Assembly: GCA_028571685.1 (NCBI GenBank)
Contig: CM053162.1
Coordinates: 66,886,351 to 66,950,350 of the forward strand
Direction: 5' to 3'
Source of the DNA: Heterohyrax brucei
Taxonomy: Eukaryota; Chordata; Mammalia; Hyracoidea; Procaviidae
Length of the DNA stretch: 64,000 nt
Both the position numbers and the translations under genes were made by a program. Each line of letters starts with the position of its first letter. Within the stretch, counting starts at the first letter, position 1. Under the pieces are notes generated by a model, which did not search any database, was not told the origin of the DNA, and worked only from the letters and a program-made list of their open reading frames with translations. Positions 32,242-43,819 of this stretch are shown piece by piece.

Positions 32242-32398
32242 TAAGACTCTGATAGTGTACAGATTAAGTGTTATGTCTGCTAACCAAAAGGTCGGCAGTT
32301 TGAATCTGCCAAGCGCTCCTTGGAAATTCTATGGAGTAGTTCTGCTCTGGTCTACAGGGCTGCTATGAGTCAGAATAGACTCCAAGGCAGTGGGTTTT
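32242..32398 (+). mobile_element. AfroSINE, sense
   Basis: GTACAGATTAAGTGTTATGT, GGTCGGCAGTTTGAATCTGC, GCGCTCCTTGGAAATTC, GCTATGAGTCAGAATAGACT, GGCAGTGGGTTTT. Confidence 0.87.
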
Positions 32399-32642
32399 GA
32401 GTTATATTTGACATACAATTTGCTTCTAACTAGCAAAATTTTCATTAGTTTTAAAGACAGAAATCATAAATTTCTCAAGGTCAGAATGCAGAGTTTTTTC
32501 AGAAAGAAAATGCAGACCCTAGATTCCTCACACATCACCCCATCATCTTACAGACTATCCTTTCATGATTCATTTCCAGGAAATGATCATACTAAATAAT
32601 CTACAAGGAGTCACACATAGCATATAATCTGTTTTAGCAGTA

Positions 32643-32862
32643 GAGTTCCTAGGTAATACAACCATTTAACGTGCTCAGCTGTTAGCCAAAGTGTTAGATG
32701 TTTGAGTCTGACCAGAGATATTTCAGAAGAAAGCCCTGATAATCTACTTCCAGAAAATCAGTCAATGGAACATTGAAACTCCTATGAACTGCAGTTCCAC
32801 TCTGACCCAGATGGGGTCTCCATGAGACAGAATCGGCTCAACAGTGACCGGTTATCCATTAT
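32643..32862 (+). mobile_element. Long-type AfroSINE-related element, sense
   Basis: GAGTTCCTAGGTAATACAAC, GTGCTCAGCTGTTAGCC, TCAGAAGAAAGCCCTGATAA, CTACTTCCAGAAAATCAGTC, GGTCTCCATGAGACAGAATC, GGCTCAACAGTGACC. Confidence 0.72.
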
Positions 32863-32885
32863 AAGATCCTCTGTATGTCCATGCC

Positions 32886-33052
32886 CAACCAAAAAGGCCA
32901 AACCCTCTGCTGACGTGTCAATTCCAACCCATAGCAACTCTACAGGACAGAGTAGAACTATTCCATAGAGTTCTCAAGGAGCACTGGGTGGATTCAAACT
33001 CCTGAATTTTGGATAGCAGCTGTAGCACTTAGCCACTATGCCACCAGAATTT
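32886..33052 (-). mobile_element. AfroSINE, antisense, full length
   Basis: AACCAAAAAGGCCAAACCC, AACCCATAGCAACTCTACAG, TAGAACTATTCCATAGAG, AGCACTTAGCCACTATGCC, ACCAGAATTTTC. Confidence 0.86.
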
Positions 33053-35065
33053 TCTGTCAATGGTCAGCAGTGATAAATTATTAAGCTGATAAATATGATC
33101 ATTTATTTTCATATTATTTATTGTCAACCATTTATTTATCATTCACACTTATGCATTGGAAAATTAAGTTATCAGTGGCTGAAAACAAATTATTTAAATG
33201 TTCTCTCAAACTTCCTTGACTTGGAATATCTCTTAAACTTTATTAACTTAGACCATCATTATCCATGTGGTTTACTCTTTATACAAAGTTTTTGTATAGG
33301 CTGTGCAGTTTTAAAAATGTTAAATTTAAGCTATGACAACTGTAAGAACATAGGTTGTAGCAAGGAAAGCAGTAAGATTAAAAAACATTTGTAACAATTA
33401 TTTAAAGGAAAACTGCTTCTTATTATCAAAGATCATTCAAAATTTAAGTTTTACTCTTAATTTCCAATACAGTATTTACATTGCATAGTAGCCCTATATG
33501 TAATAAAACATTTGTAGGTAGTATTTATAAGATTATTTCAAAACAGCTGTGACTGAAATCACTCAAGTTTCAAAGTTCACAATATTTCGCTAAGACCTTT
33601 TAGGCAGATAGACACATTTTATACTTTTTTCTCTATTTCTGAGAGAAAGAGCAATTCAGTAAGAAATAAAAATCCTGGAAAAATACAAAATTAGTGTTCT
33701 GGAAATGATTTTGTGCCCAACTGGGTGCTCTGTACAGTCATCCAAGCCATGTGAAGTGAAAATCGAGGAACTTGATTGCTTCTGCTCTTTTAAAGTAAAG
33801 GTTACATTTGTAATCATTGCCCTACAGTATTTTTATACAGTGGAGTCATTAAATTGTTTCCCAACAAAACGCAAGGACCTTTTATGCCACCAGTAAATGG
33901 TTTGTTTCCAAAATACAGAGCTCGGTTTTGAAGTAAAGGTTTATGTCCCATGAAGTAGTCTTGCCTGAGAATGCTTTCAGTTTCGGGAAATTTTTGTGGG
34001 AGCCCCAAAGTAGCTCTGTAAGCAGTGAAGTACCCTCCTGGGTGTGACATTCTCAGCTTGATGACTCGATGGCTTAATTTACTTATATAGAGCTCTTCAA
34101 AGTGATTTTTGTAGCTCTGAGTAGAAAACTGAAACGAGAGTTACTGAGCCACAAATAAGTGAAATTTACACTCATGAACACTGAAGATAGCTATAATCAT
34201 TTTGGGGACAGAGAAAAAAAAATTATCACAGACGTGAAACCAAAACTTCAAACATAGAAGTTGCACTCTGTGATTTTAAAAGAATCAACTGAGTTTAGTT
34301 GCTGGGAGTACGTGCTGAAAATATTTTAATGAAGGTCATATTCACTACCCCAAACAACTCGCTTTATTTACTTAATTTGAAAGCAGTCTTCCTAGAATAA
34401 TAAAATCTCTACTGCTTGCACTTAAGAGACAATTCTCGGTTTCTGCTTTCAAGCTGTATGTGACCAGTAATCCTCAATGGCATTTGGAAACTGGTGGTCT
34501 GTGAGGCATCACATTGACATAAGCACAACCATCTTGAAGAAAGGTTGAGCTTCCTTTCCAGGAAGTCTGCTTAAAGAAAATCATGCATACTTAGAAGTGT
34601 CCTAAAGGTCAGTTCCCATATAATAAACTATGAAAGCACTGAGGAATAATAAATGTCTTCCCTCTTGCCACATCTTTACAGGCCACCAGAAAAACAAGAT
34701 GACACCAGGCAGTGTGCACAGACCAAGGTGAGTGACAATACAACTTTTATTGAAAATCAAGATGAGACCATCAGACCCCCGTCAAAGGAAAAAAAGTCGT
34801 AAATGCCATATAGTCTTTTCCCAGCCCTCAAGAACCCTTTAAAAACCCTCTTGTAGACAGTAGGCAGACAGATTTTGGAGGGAAAACTACCTCACCTCTT
34901 GTCTCAGAGACTAGCTACACAGCAGGTGGCATGAATCCAGAGTTTGTCCAGTAGCAATTTCATCCAAAGTCACACTGGGTCACCTGGGATTACGTGGAAA
35001 GAAGACAGCATGAAAGAGCTTTGAAAGGAGGCATTCACAGATAATTTCTGCTAATTATAGTAGAA
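33053..35065. other. 2-kb island without recognised repeats
   Basis: The longest repeat-poor stretch in the first 52 kb. It holds the exon candidate at 33814-34116. The rest is AT-rich with no other exon that I can defend. Absence of young insertions fits, but does not prove, functional constraint. Confidence 0.45.
33814..34116 (-). CDS. Candidate coding exon (probably C-terminal), unknown protein
   Basis: On the minus strand, a pyrimidine-rich tract ending TTTTCTACTCAG (a good splice acceptor, AG at plus 34117-34118) is followed directly by 100 sense codons in phase 0, then TGA. The peptide starts SYKNHFEELYISKLSHRVIK and includes MSHPGGYFTAYRATLGLPQK and DYFMGHKPLLQNRALYFGNK. It is polar, rich in aromatic residues and lacks the low-complexity look of chance frames. 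The first Met lies 23 codons in, so an upstream exon is expected. The exon may end earlier at a GT (33889-33890 or 33877-33878), in which case the last ~24 codons are intron. No poly(A) signal is seen close downstream. I do not recognise the family. The short GYFTAYR / YFGNKPF patterns are reminiscent of small axonemal/sperm proteins, but that is only an impression. A pseudogene exon is also possible. Confidence 0.42.
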   Translation of the reverse strand, partial: SYKNHFEELYISKLSHRVIKLRMSHPGGYFTAYRATLGLPQKFPETESILRQDYFMGHKPLLQNRALYFGNKPFTGGIKGPCVLLGNNLMTPLYKNTVGQ

Positions 35066-35138
35066 TGGAAACCCTGGTGGCACAGTGGTTAAGTGCTAGA
35101 ACTGCTGACCAAAAGGTTGGCAGTTCAAATCCACCAGA
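35066..35138 (+). mobile_element. AfroSINE 5' half, split by LTR and L1
   Basis: GGAAACCCTGGTGGCACAGT, GACCAAAAGGTTGGCAGTTC, AAATCCACCAGA. It resumes 7.8 kb later at 42949 (TGCTCCTTGGAAACTC). CAGA is duplicated at 35135-35138 and 42945-42948. Confidence 0.88.
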
Positions 35139-36599
35139 TGTTACCAGACAAAACTCCTGATTCTGGTTGTCTGTCCCCAAAAGTCAATTTCTGAGATACG
35201 TATTTAGGTGAATGATTTAAAAGTTTATTACTGTGCGCTAGGAGACACAGAGAGCAGGGAGGAATGTCTCCATCAAGAATCTGTTCACAATCATCAAGTG
35301 AGGTTGGAGTATATGAGGGAGAAATTTACAAGCAAGTGTCAATACAGGTACAGGCACTGACACCAGGGAAACAACACAATTAATTGATGAAAAGGGAGAT
35401 CTGCTTAGGGCCTGCTGGGGCCCTTTGAAAACATGAATCAGGAGCAGGGATCTGGACTGCTTTCAGTTGCCATCTGAAGCAGAAGGGTCCTGACTGCACT
35501 TGGCATCTTCCATTGGCTTCTTAGTCTTATCTGTTTTTTTTGTTTTTCTTATCATAACTGAGTGAAAATGTACATTCCCATATAAATTTACATGCTCACA
35601 TATATGCAGCTTCCAGTGCTCCCCCTGCCTGGTGACAGCACACTATTCCTCTCTGCTCCATACATGTCTCATCCTCCCAACAGTCTCCTTTCCACTCCTC
35701 TCCACCCACTCCCCTTAATCTAGCCAGAGATCAGCAGGATGATATCCCATAGATGCGTAGAACCATAAAGTGCATCCAATATATGGTCACTCTGCATCGT
35801 CAAGCCCAATCAATTCATGTCGGAAGAGTGGACCTTCATTATGAATTATGGGCAAGTGCGGCATCAGGGCCAGGGGCCGTGTTCCCAGGGGAACCCCGAA
35901 GCTGCTGGACCATCAATTGAGGTCTTTTAGTGGAGATCTCAGGGTACACGCTTTGCCATTCTTGTGTTGCCAATGAGACTGAACTTAGCAAACTCCATCG
36001 GGGCTATCACTGGTGGTGGCCGGGCACCATCCAGTTCTTCTAGTCCCAAGTCTATGTACACACCCACTCATGTGGGTCTCTCTGTCTTCTCAGTTGTCTT
36101 TACCCCATGTCATTTTGGTCCTCGGTGAGCATCTGTTCCTGCTGAGTTGGGACCACTTGCATTGCCCTCGGATGGCAGCTTGGCAGCTCTTAAGACCCTA
36201 GAAGCCACTCACCAATGTGGGGTGCAGAGAGCTCTCTTGGCAAAATGCTAGTTGTGTCAATTGGCCTCGATTTGGCTTAAGAGTGTGATCTCCTGCCCCC
36301 TGCCACAGCTACTCTGTCCTTGCAATATTGGGTTAAGATGAAAGGAGTATTCAAGTTATGCTGAAGTCTACTTAATATTGTTCTGGTTTCTAATGTGTGC
36401 TATCACCGATTTCACCCAACCAGATTTCTACAGCTATCTAATCTAAACCCTCTCCCCTTGCCCTCCCTCCCTCCCCTCCCTTGCAGCTGCAAAGAGTCCT
36501 TTCTTCTATACGTAAGTCTGTTTTTGAGATCTTATTGTAGGGGTCTCATATAATAATTGTCCTTTTGTCTCTGACTACTTTCACTCAAATTAATGTCTT

Positions 36600-39500
36600 C
36601 CAGTTGAAACCAGGTTATGATATGTTTCCTGAAATCATCATTATTCTTTATCATTGTATAGTGCTCCATTGAGTATATATATCATAGTTAATCTATCCAT
36701 TCATCTGTCACTGGGCATCTGGGTTGATTCCATCTTTTTGCTATCATGGACTGTGCTGCAACAAACGTTCTTGTGCATGTGTCTGTTGGTGTGAAAGGCC
36801 TTGATTCTGCAGGATATATTCCAAGTAGTGGAATTACTGGGTCAAATGTATATCTATATCCATTTTTTTAAGGAAATGCCAGATTGCTTTCCAAAGAGGC
36901 TGGACCATTTTGCAAATCCACCAACAGTGTAGGCAAGTTCCACTTTCTCTGCAGCCTCTCCAGCATTTGTTGTTTTGTGTTTTTTGGATCATGGCCAACC
37001 TTGTTGGGGTGAGATGGTATCTCATTGTAGTCTTGCTTTCAATTTCTTTAATAACTAAAGATCATGAACATGGCCACATGTGTTTTTGGGCTGCCTGGAT
37101 CTCCTCTTTAGAGAAATGTCTGTCCATCTCCTTTGTCCATCACTTAGTTGGATGATTTATCTTCTTCTTATTGATATTTTGTAGTATCTTATAGATTATG
37201 GAGATTAGGCATCAGTCTGACATAGAGTTGCCAAATATTTTTTCCCATTCTGTAGGTGGCCTCTTAATTCTGTTAATAAAATCTTTGGATGAGCAAAAGT
37301 GTTTGATTCTTAATAGTTTCCATTTATCTATTTGCTGTTGATTGTGGTTTGTTTGACAGATTTTGTCTATGTTGTGTATTAAAACTTTCATTGTTGCTCC
37401 TACCTTTTCTTGGATGAGCTTTATTGTTTTAGGTTTGACATTTAGGTCTTTTATCAAGTTGGAGTTGGGTTTTGTATAAGTGTAAGATATGGATCTTGTT
37501 TCAATTTATTGCAGATGGATATCCAATTTTGCCAGCACCATTTGTTGAAGATACGGTTTTTACTCCAGTTTAATGTCTTAGGGCCTTTGTCGTTCATAAG
37601 CAGATGGTATCATCTCTGGGGTCTCGGTTCTGTTCCGTTGATCCATCTGTCTGTTCTTATACCAGTACCAGGCTGTTTTGACCACTGTGGCAGAGTAGTA
37701 TGTTCTAAGGTCAGGTAATGAGAGGCCTCCCAGTGTGTTCTTCTTCTTTAGAAGTACCTTACTTATCCGGGGCTTCTTCCCTTTCCAAACAAAATTGGTG
37801 ATTTGTTTCTCCATCTCATTAAAAAATGTTGCCAGAACTTGTATTGAGATTACATTATATAAGTATATTGCTTTGGGTAAGATAAACCTTTTCACAGTGT
37901 TAAGTCTTCCTATCTATGAGCAGGTATGTTTTTCCATTTATCTAATTCTCTCTTAGTTTCTTGCAGTAAGCGCTTGTAGTTCTTTCTGTAAAGGTCTGTT
38001 ATTACTTTATCTTATTAGGGGCTATAGTAAATGGTATCGATTTGACGATTTCTTCATGAACAGCCTTGTTTTTGGTATAAAGGAATCCTACTGATTTACT
38101 TATGTTTGTCTTGTATCCTGAGACTTTGCTGAACTCTTCTATCAGGTTGAATAGTTTACTTATAGATTCTTTGGGATTCTCTGCATATACAATCATATCA
38201 TCTGCAAATAGGGAAATTTTGACTTCTTCTTTGCTGATGCAGATGCCCTTTATTTCTTGGTCTTGTCTAATTGCTCTGGCTGGAACTTCTAGTACAATGT
38301 TGAATAGGAGAGGTGAGAGTGGGCATCCTTGTCTAGTTCCTGTTCTCAAGGGAAAGCTGTTCAGTCTCTCTCCATTCAGGATGACATAGGCAGTTGGCTT
38401 TGTATAAATGGTCCTTATTGCACTGAGGAATTTTCCGTCTATGCCTATTTTACTGAGAGTTTTTAGCATGAATTGGTGTTGGACTTTATCAAATGCCTTT
38501 TCTGCATCAATGGACAAAATCAGGTGATTCCTGTCTTTTGTAATATTTATGTGGTTAATCACGTTGACTGTCTTTCTGTTGCTGAACCAGCCTTGCATCC
38601 CTGGTATGAGTACCACTTGGTCATGATGGATTATTTTTTAGATATGTTGTTGTATTCTATTGGCAAGAATTTTGTTAAAGATTTTTGCATCTAGATTCAT
38701 GAGTGATATCAGTCTGTAGTTGTCCTTTTTTGCTGGGTCTTTCCCTGGCTTTGGTATCAAGGTTATGCTGGCTTCATAGAATGAGTTTGGGAGTAGGCTA
38801 TCCCTTTTTTATACTGTGAAATAGTCTCAGTAGTATTGGAGATAACTCTTCTCTAAGAGCTTGGTAGAATTCTGCAGTAAAGCCATCTGGACCTGGGCTT
38901 TTTTTGGTTGGCAGTGTTTTGATGACATTTTCAACCTCTTCCTTTGTGATGAGTTTATTAAGGTGTTCTGCTTCACATTGTGATAATTTGGGTAGGTGGT
39001 ATGAATCAAGGAATCTGTCCATTTCCTCTCTCTAGGTTTTCAAATTTGTTAGAGTACAGTCTTTCATAATATTCTGTGATGATATTTTTTATTTCTGTTG
39101 AATCTGTTTTGACAACTCCCCTCTCATTTCTAATTTGGGTTATTTGTTACCTTTTCTGTTTTTCTTTAGTAAGTTTAGCCAGTGGTTTGTCAATCTGGTT
39201 GATCTTTTCAAAAAATCAGCTTTTGGTCTTTTCAATTTTTTCAATTGTTTTTCTATTCTCTAATTCATTTAGCTCTGCACTAATCTTTATGATCTGGTTT
39301 TCTCTGGTTTTCTCTGAGTGGTTCCTCTGTTGTTCTCTCTCTACTCGTTCAAGCTTTAGGGTTAGTTCCTTGATTTAGTTTCTTTCTTCCTTCCAGATGT
39401 GTGCATTTATGGAGATAAATAGACCTCTGAGCACTGCTTTGGCTGTATCCCATAGGTTCTGGTGGGAAGTATCTTCATTCTCATTGGAATCCATGAATTT

Positions 39501-40330
39501 CTTTATTTTATCCTTGATTTCTTCTACAACCTATGGTTTCTTGAGCAAGATGTTGTTCAGTTTCCAAGAGTTCCACTTTCTATCTATGTTTTTTCTGCTA
39601 TTGATTTCGACTTTTGTGGCTTTATGATCCGAGAAGATGTTTTGCAGTAATTCAATGGTATGGATTTTGTTGAGAATTGCATTATGTCCTAACACATGGT
39701 CAATTCTGGGGAATGCTCCATGTGTGCTGGAGAAGAAAGTGTAATTGTTCACTCATGGGTAGAAAGTTCTGTATATAACGAAGAGATTTAATTGGTTAAT
39801 TGTGGCAATAAAGTCTTCTGTATGTCTCCTGAGCCTTTTTCTAGATGTTCTGTCCAGTATTGAGAGTGGGGTGTTGAAGTATCCCACTATTACTGTGGAG
39901 TCATCTAACTCTTTTTTTGAGTATAGTCAGTGTTTCTTCGACATATTTAGGTGCTCTGTTGTTAGGTACATTAATACTTAATATAGTTAAGTCTTGCTTG
40001 TGTACTGAACCTTTCAGCAATAAATAGTGTCCATCTTCGTCCGTGATGGTGGATTTTACATTAAAATTGATTTTGTCTGAGATTAAAATTGCCATACCTG
40101 CTCTTGTTTGTTCACTCTTAGCTTGATATATATTCTTCCATCCTTTAATTTTCAGTTTGTTCCTATCTTTAGGTCTCAAGTGAGTTTCTTGTAGACAGCG
40201 TATGGATAGGTCATGTCTTTTGATCCAAGATGTCACTTTATGTCTCTTTACTGGAGCATTCAGTCCATTCACATTCTATGTAATTATTGATAGGTATGTG
40301 TTCACTGCCACCATTGTGATATGTTTATTT
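36600..40330 (-). pseudogene. L1 ORF2 pseudogene (endonuclease and RT)
   Basis: Minus-strand remnants in order. Endonuclease start at 40272-39901 (NGLNAPVKRHKVTSWIKRHD, QETHLRPKD, GMAILISDKINF). Endonuclease/linker at 39752-39531 (WKLNNILLKKP). RT entry at 39022-38798 ([15 protein letters not shown]). RT core at 38616-38002 with the catalytic [15 protein letters not shown]-terminal part at 37895-37578 (LPKAIYLYNVISIQ, FVWKGKKPRISK), 37457-37212 and 37025-36834 (CWWICKMVQPLWKAIWHFLK). Several frame changes and stops separate these pieces, so no functional protein. Confidence 0.92.
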
Positions 40331-40520
40331 TTGTGTTGATGTTTTCTCTGTTGTTCTTATTAGTCTGTTCTGGGACATTCTTTTTTATGAGTTCATTTTT
40401 CACCTTTTTCAGAACTGTTTTTATAGTTGTTGAGACTCCTGTGTTAGATTTCTTGAAAAAGTATGTTACATCTTAGCTGTGCTCTACAGCTGCGCCTATG
40501 ATCTCCCTTAATAAACTATA

Positions 40521-40538
40521 GCCAAGCCAAGTGCCGCA
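40521..40538 (-). mobile_element. 18-bp SINE/RTE tail insert in L1
   Basis: GCCAAGCCAAGTGCCGCA between TATA at 40517-40520 and 40539-40542, in the ORF1-ORF2 junction region of the L1. Same antisense tail as at 62494 and 6968. A 4-bp AT-only duplication is weak alone. Confidence 0.5.
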
Positions 40539-40759
40539 TATAAATCCAATTTTAACTACTACCAGTCTTGTCATCTTCCTCTCCATCTGGAAGGACTATA
40601 ATGACTGTAGTACATCCCTATTTTTAATATCATGGCACCATAGTTTTCATGATAATCACTGGATTGCTTCTTTGAATCTTAAAGCTGTGATTGACTTTGG
40701 AGCCTTCCCTAACTGAATAGAGTTCTAAGTAATGTTTCGTTTTAAAACATAATGTTAGT

Positions 40760-41640
40760 GGTTTTGTTCTTGTAAGCCAAAGTCAAGAACTTCTTTCAGT
40801 ATTTCTTGTAGTTTGGGTTTGGTTTTTACAAAGTCTCTGAGTTTCTGTTTATCTGAGAATGTCTTAATTTCATTTTCATATTTGAAAGATAGTTTTGCAG
40901 GATATATAATTCTGGTTGGAAGTTCTTCTCTTTTAAGGCTTTGAATGTGTCATCTCACTGTCTCCATGCCAGCATGGTTTCTGCTGAGAGATCTGACAAA
41001 ATCCTACAGGGTTTCCTTCTGAATGTTAGCTTTGCTTTGAGTCGTGCTGCTTTTAAGAGTTGCTGCTTATGTTTCATTGTGTTAAGCTTCATTATTATAT
41101 GTCTTGGAGTCTTTCTTCTGAGATCTATATTGGGTGGCATATGATATACATCTGAGATGTCTATGTTCTCTTCCTTCTTGATTTCTGGGAAATTTTCTGT
41201 CAGCATTTCAGCAATGATACTCTCTGTGTTCTCAGGTGTCTCATCCTGTTCAGGGACTCCAATTAATTGAAGGCCGTTCCTCTTAATAGAGTCCCACATG
41301 TTTCTGAATGCCTCTTCATTTTTCTTGTTTCTTTTTTCTGCTTTCTGCTCATAGACGCTGGCATCAGTAGCTCTGTCTTCCTAGTCAGAGATTCTTTTTT
41401 CCATGTGTTCCATTCTGTTTTCTTGGCTTTGAACAGAAGTTTCTATGTCTTTGATTTTGGTCTTGATCTGTTGGATTTCAGAGTACTGGTGTTCCATCAG
41501 ATTGAACAGCTTGCTTAATTTTTCCTTTTGTTCTGCTGCATTTTGTATAAGGTCTAGAAGGGCTCGTATATAATCATTTTGTATTCACCTTCTGATGATT
41601 TCAGAAAAGTTTCTTCATCTGGAAAACTCCTTGGTTGTTT
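40760..41640 (-). pseudogene. L1 ORF1 pseudogene (RNA-binding chaperone)
   Basis: Minus strand. A region corresponding to the coiled coil (41640-41300) is degraded. The RRM-like core at 41299-40955 is open (LIGVPEQDETPENTESIIAE, FPEIKKEENIDI, then RRKTPRHIIMKL). The C-terminal domain follows to about 40760 (LPTRIIYPAKLSFKYENEIK, KLRDFVKTKPKLQEIL). This is the L1 ORF1p layout. Broken by a stop after the LAWRQ segment. Confidence 0.88.
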
Positions 41641-41689
41641 TTTCTTGTGAGCCTTCTGAAGCTATGGGTGATTTCTTGTATGCCACAAG

Positions 41690-42714
41690 TGTCTGTTGCT
41701 TTTTGGATCCCATGTGAGTAAGTTGAGGGTGGGAGAGATACTGTGAGGATGAAACATAGTTGTTTCTCTAGGCTGTCTTAAAATGTAAAGCAAAAGGTAT
41801 CTGATCAATTCCCAAGTCAGTTAGGTTTTCAGGTGTAGAGGTCCCTCTTCCCAACTGGTAAAGCAAGCACCTCTATATCCAACCCCAGATGATACAAACT
41901 AGTTCCAAATACAGCAATGCTACTGCTCTGTTCACCTCTGCTGACAGGGCCCAGCCTTAGGTAACACTTTGTAAACTACTGCTTTTCTGGTAGTAAAACA
42001 CTCTCCTGTGGGCAGGCTCTCACTCTGAAGCTAAGAAATAGGTCCAGCTGCACCCACCATATCTAAGATGGCTCCTTCCACACGGTCAGCTGATAGAGAG
42101 GCTAAAGGTGTAAAGAGGTAGTGATTCTTCTGCTTCTGATGCAGGGCCTCCACCATAGGCAACACTGTGTAAACTGCTGCTTTTCTGTCACAGAAGCACT
42201 GTCCTGTTTGTAGGCGCTGGCTCCCAGGCTAAGAATTAGGTCTCGCTACAATCTCCATATCCAACATGGCATCCCGCACACTGGCAGTGTGGTTCCCTAC
42301 AAACCATGCTGCGGCAGTGATAAAAAGACAGGCCCAAAGTGGCTAGATTAACAAAGTCCTAAGCCTGGCTCTCAAAATATGGCAATTTCACCTGCCTATC
42401 CCACCAGCAGTGCGTGTGAGTCTAGCCACTAGGCAAGACCCAGATCCACCCACCAGCCAAGACAGAGAAAAAAAAGTCAAAATGGTGTTTTTACCTTCAG
42501 TCTGTGAGAGCCAGGGCTATCCAGGAGCGAGAGTCAGTGAAAGAGGGGAGGTTTTTCACTCAGTGGTGTGAAGGGCAAATTAGCAGCCCGGAGCAGTGTC
42601 CTGGGGCTCACTAGGTGACCAGAAGGCTCCATTTGATTATCAGTTCAGGTTGTGGTTTCCAGAGGAATATAAGGAGACGTGTGCTTAGTCTGCTGTCTTG
42701 ACTCTGCCTCCCCT
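41690..42714 (-). promoter_or_regulatory. L1 5'UTR with two tandem modules
   Basis: Two related ~130-bp blocks, 41947-42075 and 42141-42275, share AGGxAACACT, TGTAAACT, CTGCTTTTCTG, CACTxTCCTGTxxGxAGGC, GCTAAGAA and AxATGGC segments at a spacing of about 195 bp. L1 5'UTRs hold the internal promoter; module duplication there is known from other mammals. Orientation is minus. Confidence 0.6.
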
Positions 42715-42948
42715 TCTTATCTCTTTTGATGTTTCTAAAAACAGCTGTTAAAATTACAAAGACATTATTTCCATGGCCCCTGTCAGTTAATATGTGACTT
42801 TGTGCTAGGGTCTAACTGAAAGAAACCAGGAATTTTTAAGACAGGAGAAAAGACAAGTCAATTTTACAAAAAGAATTAAGTCTTCCTGTCTATTTTAAAT
42901 TCCCTTTTTAAAATCAGGGTGTCTATAGGTTCTTTCTTGTTTCACAGA

Positions 42949-43045
42949 TGCTCCTTGGAAACTCTATGGGGCAGTTCTACTCTGTCTTATAGGGTCTCTG
43001 TGGGTCAGAATTGACTTGATGGCAGTGGGTTTGGGTTTTTCTGGG
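42949..43045 (+). mobile_element. AfroSINE 3' half (rest of 35066)
   Basis: TGCTCCTTGGAAACTCTATG, GGCAGTTCTACTCTGTC, GTGGGTCAGAATTGACTTGA, GGCAGTGGGTTTGGGTTTTT completes the SINE opened at 35066. Confidence 0.88.
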
Positions 43046-43819
43046 TACAAGGAGGACTGAGAATGGACTTATTGAGAATGGGAGGTGGGGAATAACATGA
43101 TGTTGTTTTTGTAAATCAGCAGGGCCTGCAGCTTCAAAAATCTGAAGCTCTGTCTATGCCTGACACTTAGATTTTGCTCTGTAAATTGGGGAGCGTATTA
43201 CTGCCTTTGTCCTCTCTTCACCTTTCTAAACACATACGGACATGCAGAAACTCCAAATTGCAGACAATGACTGGCTGAGGATTAGCAAAAGTGGGCTGTG
43301 ACAATGTGCAGTCTGAAAGCTGTACTCTGGAATAATTGGTTCTGAGTGGAATCAACTGAAAAAAACTGCTGAGAGTCATAGATTACATAACTGCATTGGA
43401 CAGGGTCCCAGGGAACAAGTCAGTCTCAGGAAAACAGAGAAAATATGATCAAAATCTCCCACAAATGTGCTGGAGTCACTCCTGCTCCTAGAAGCCTGTC
43501 CTCTCAAGCTGTGTGTTACAAGGACGCTTGCTCACTGTGCTAGTGGGCAGAGAATAGGACCAGCTCTACACTGACAAATATTATCAAATATTATATTGAT
43601 ACGAAATTTCCAGGATTAAAGAAAAGCAGATAAAACATTTGGTTAATCAAGGAAAAAAGATATCTCTGTTTAAGCTTCTGCTTTCCAAAAAACAATTCAG
43701 AACTGCAAATGCTAAAAATTTTGTCATCAACAATAGTGAGAACACTATGTCCTAAACATGAAAGCTATCCTTAGAATAATAGACATACTCCTATGTAACT
43801 CCTTAAAGTTATTATCATC
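43046..43819. other. Non-genic, nothing recognised
   Basis: About 770 bp without assigned elements. Confidence 0.4.

Larger units (their letters stand above)
35533..42714 (-). mobile_element. Full-length L1, minus strand, with 8-bp TSD
   Basis: About 7.18 kb. 3' end at left: T-run (reversed poly-A) then CATAACTGAGTGAAAATG. 5' end at right: its minus-strand start GGGGAGGCAGAGTCAAGAC is a classical L1 5'UTR start. TCTTATCT is repeated at 35525-35532 and 42715-42722. Order on the minus strand: 5'UTR with tandem modules, ORF1, ORF2 (endonuclease, RT, C-terminal), 3'UTR. All frames are broken, so it is inactive. Confidence 0.9.
35139..42944 (-). mobile_element. ERV1-like solo LTR, itself split by an L1
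   Basis: Left part 35139-35532 (TGTTACCAGACAAAACTCC...), right part 42723-42944 (...CTTTCTTGTTTCA). Together about 616 bp, TG...CA, with the 4-bp CAGA duplication in the host SINE. TTTATT at 35224-35229 is a reversed AATAAA, so the LTR is in minus orientation. No internal retroviral sequence is seen. The family was not recognised by name. Confidence 0.75.

Noticed and set aside
36600-40330. Active L1 because RT still shows FADD
   Set aside because: Multiple frame changes and stops separate the endonuclease, RT and C-terminal parts.
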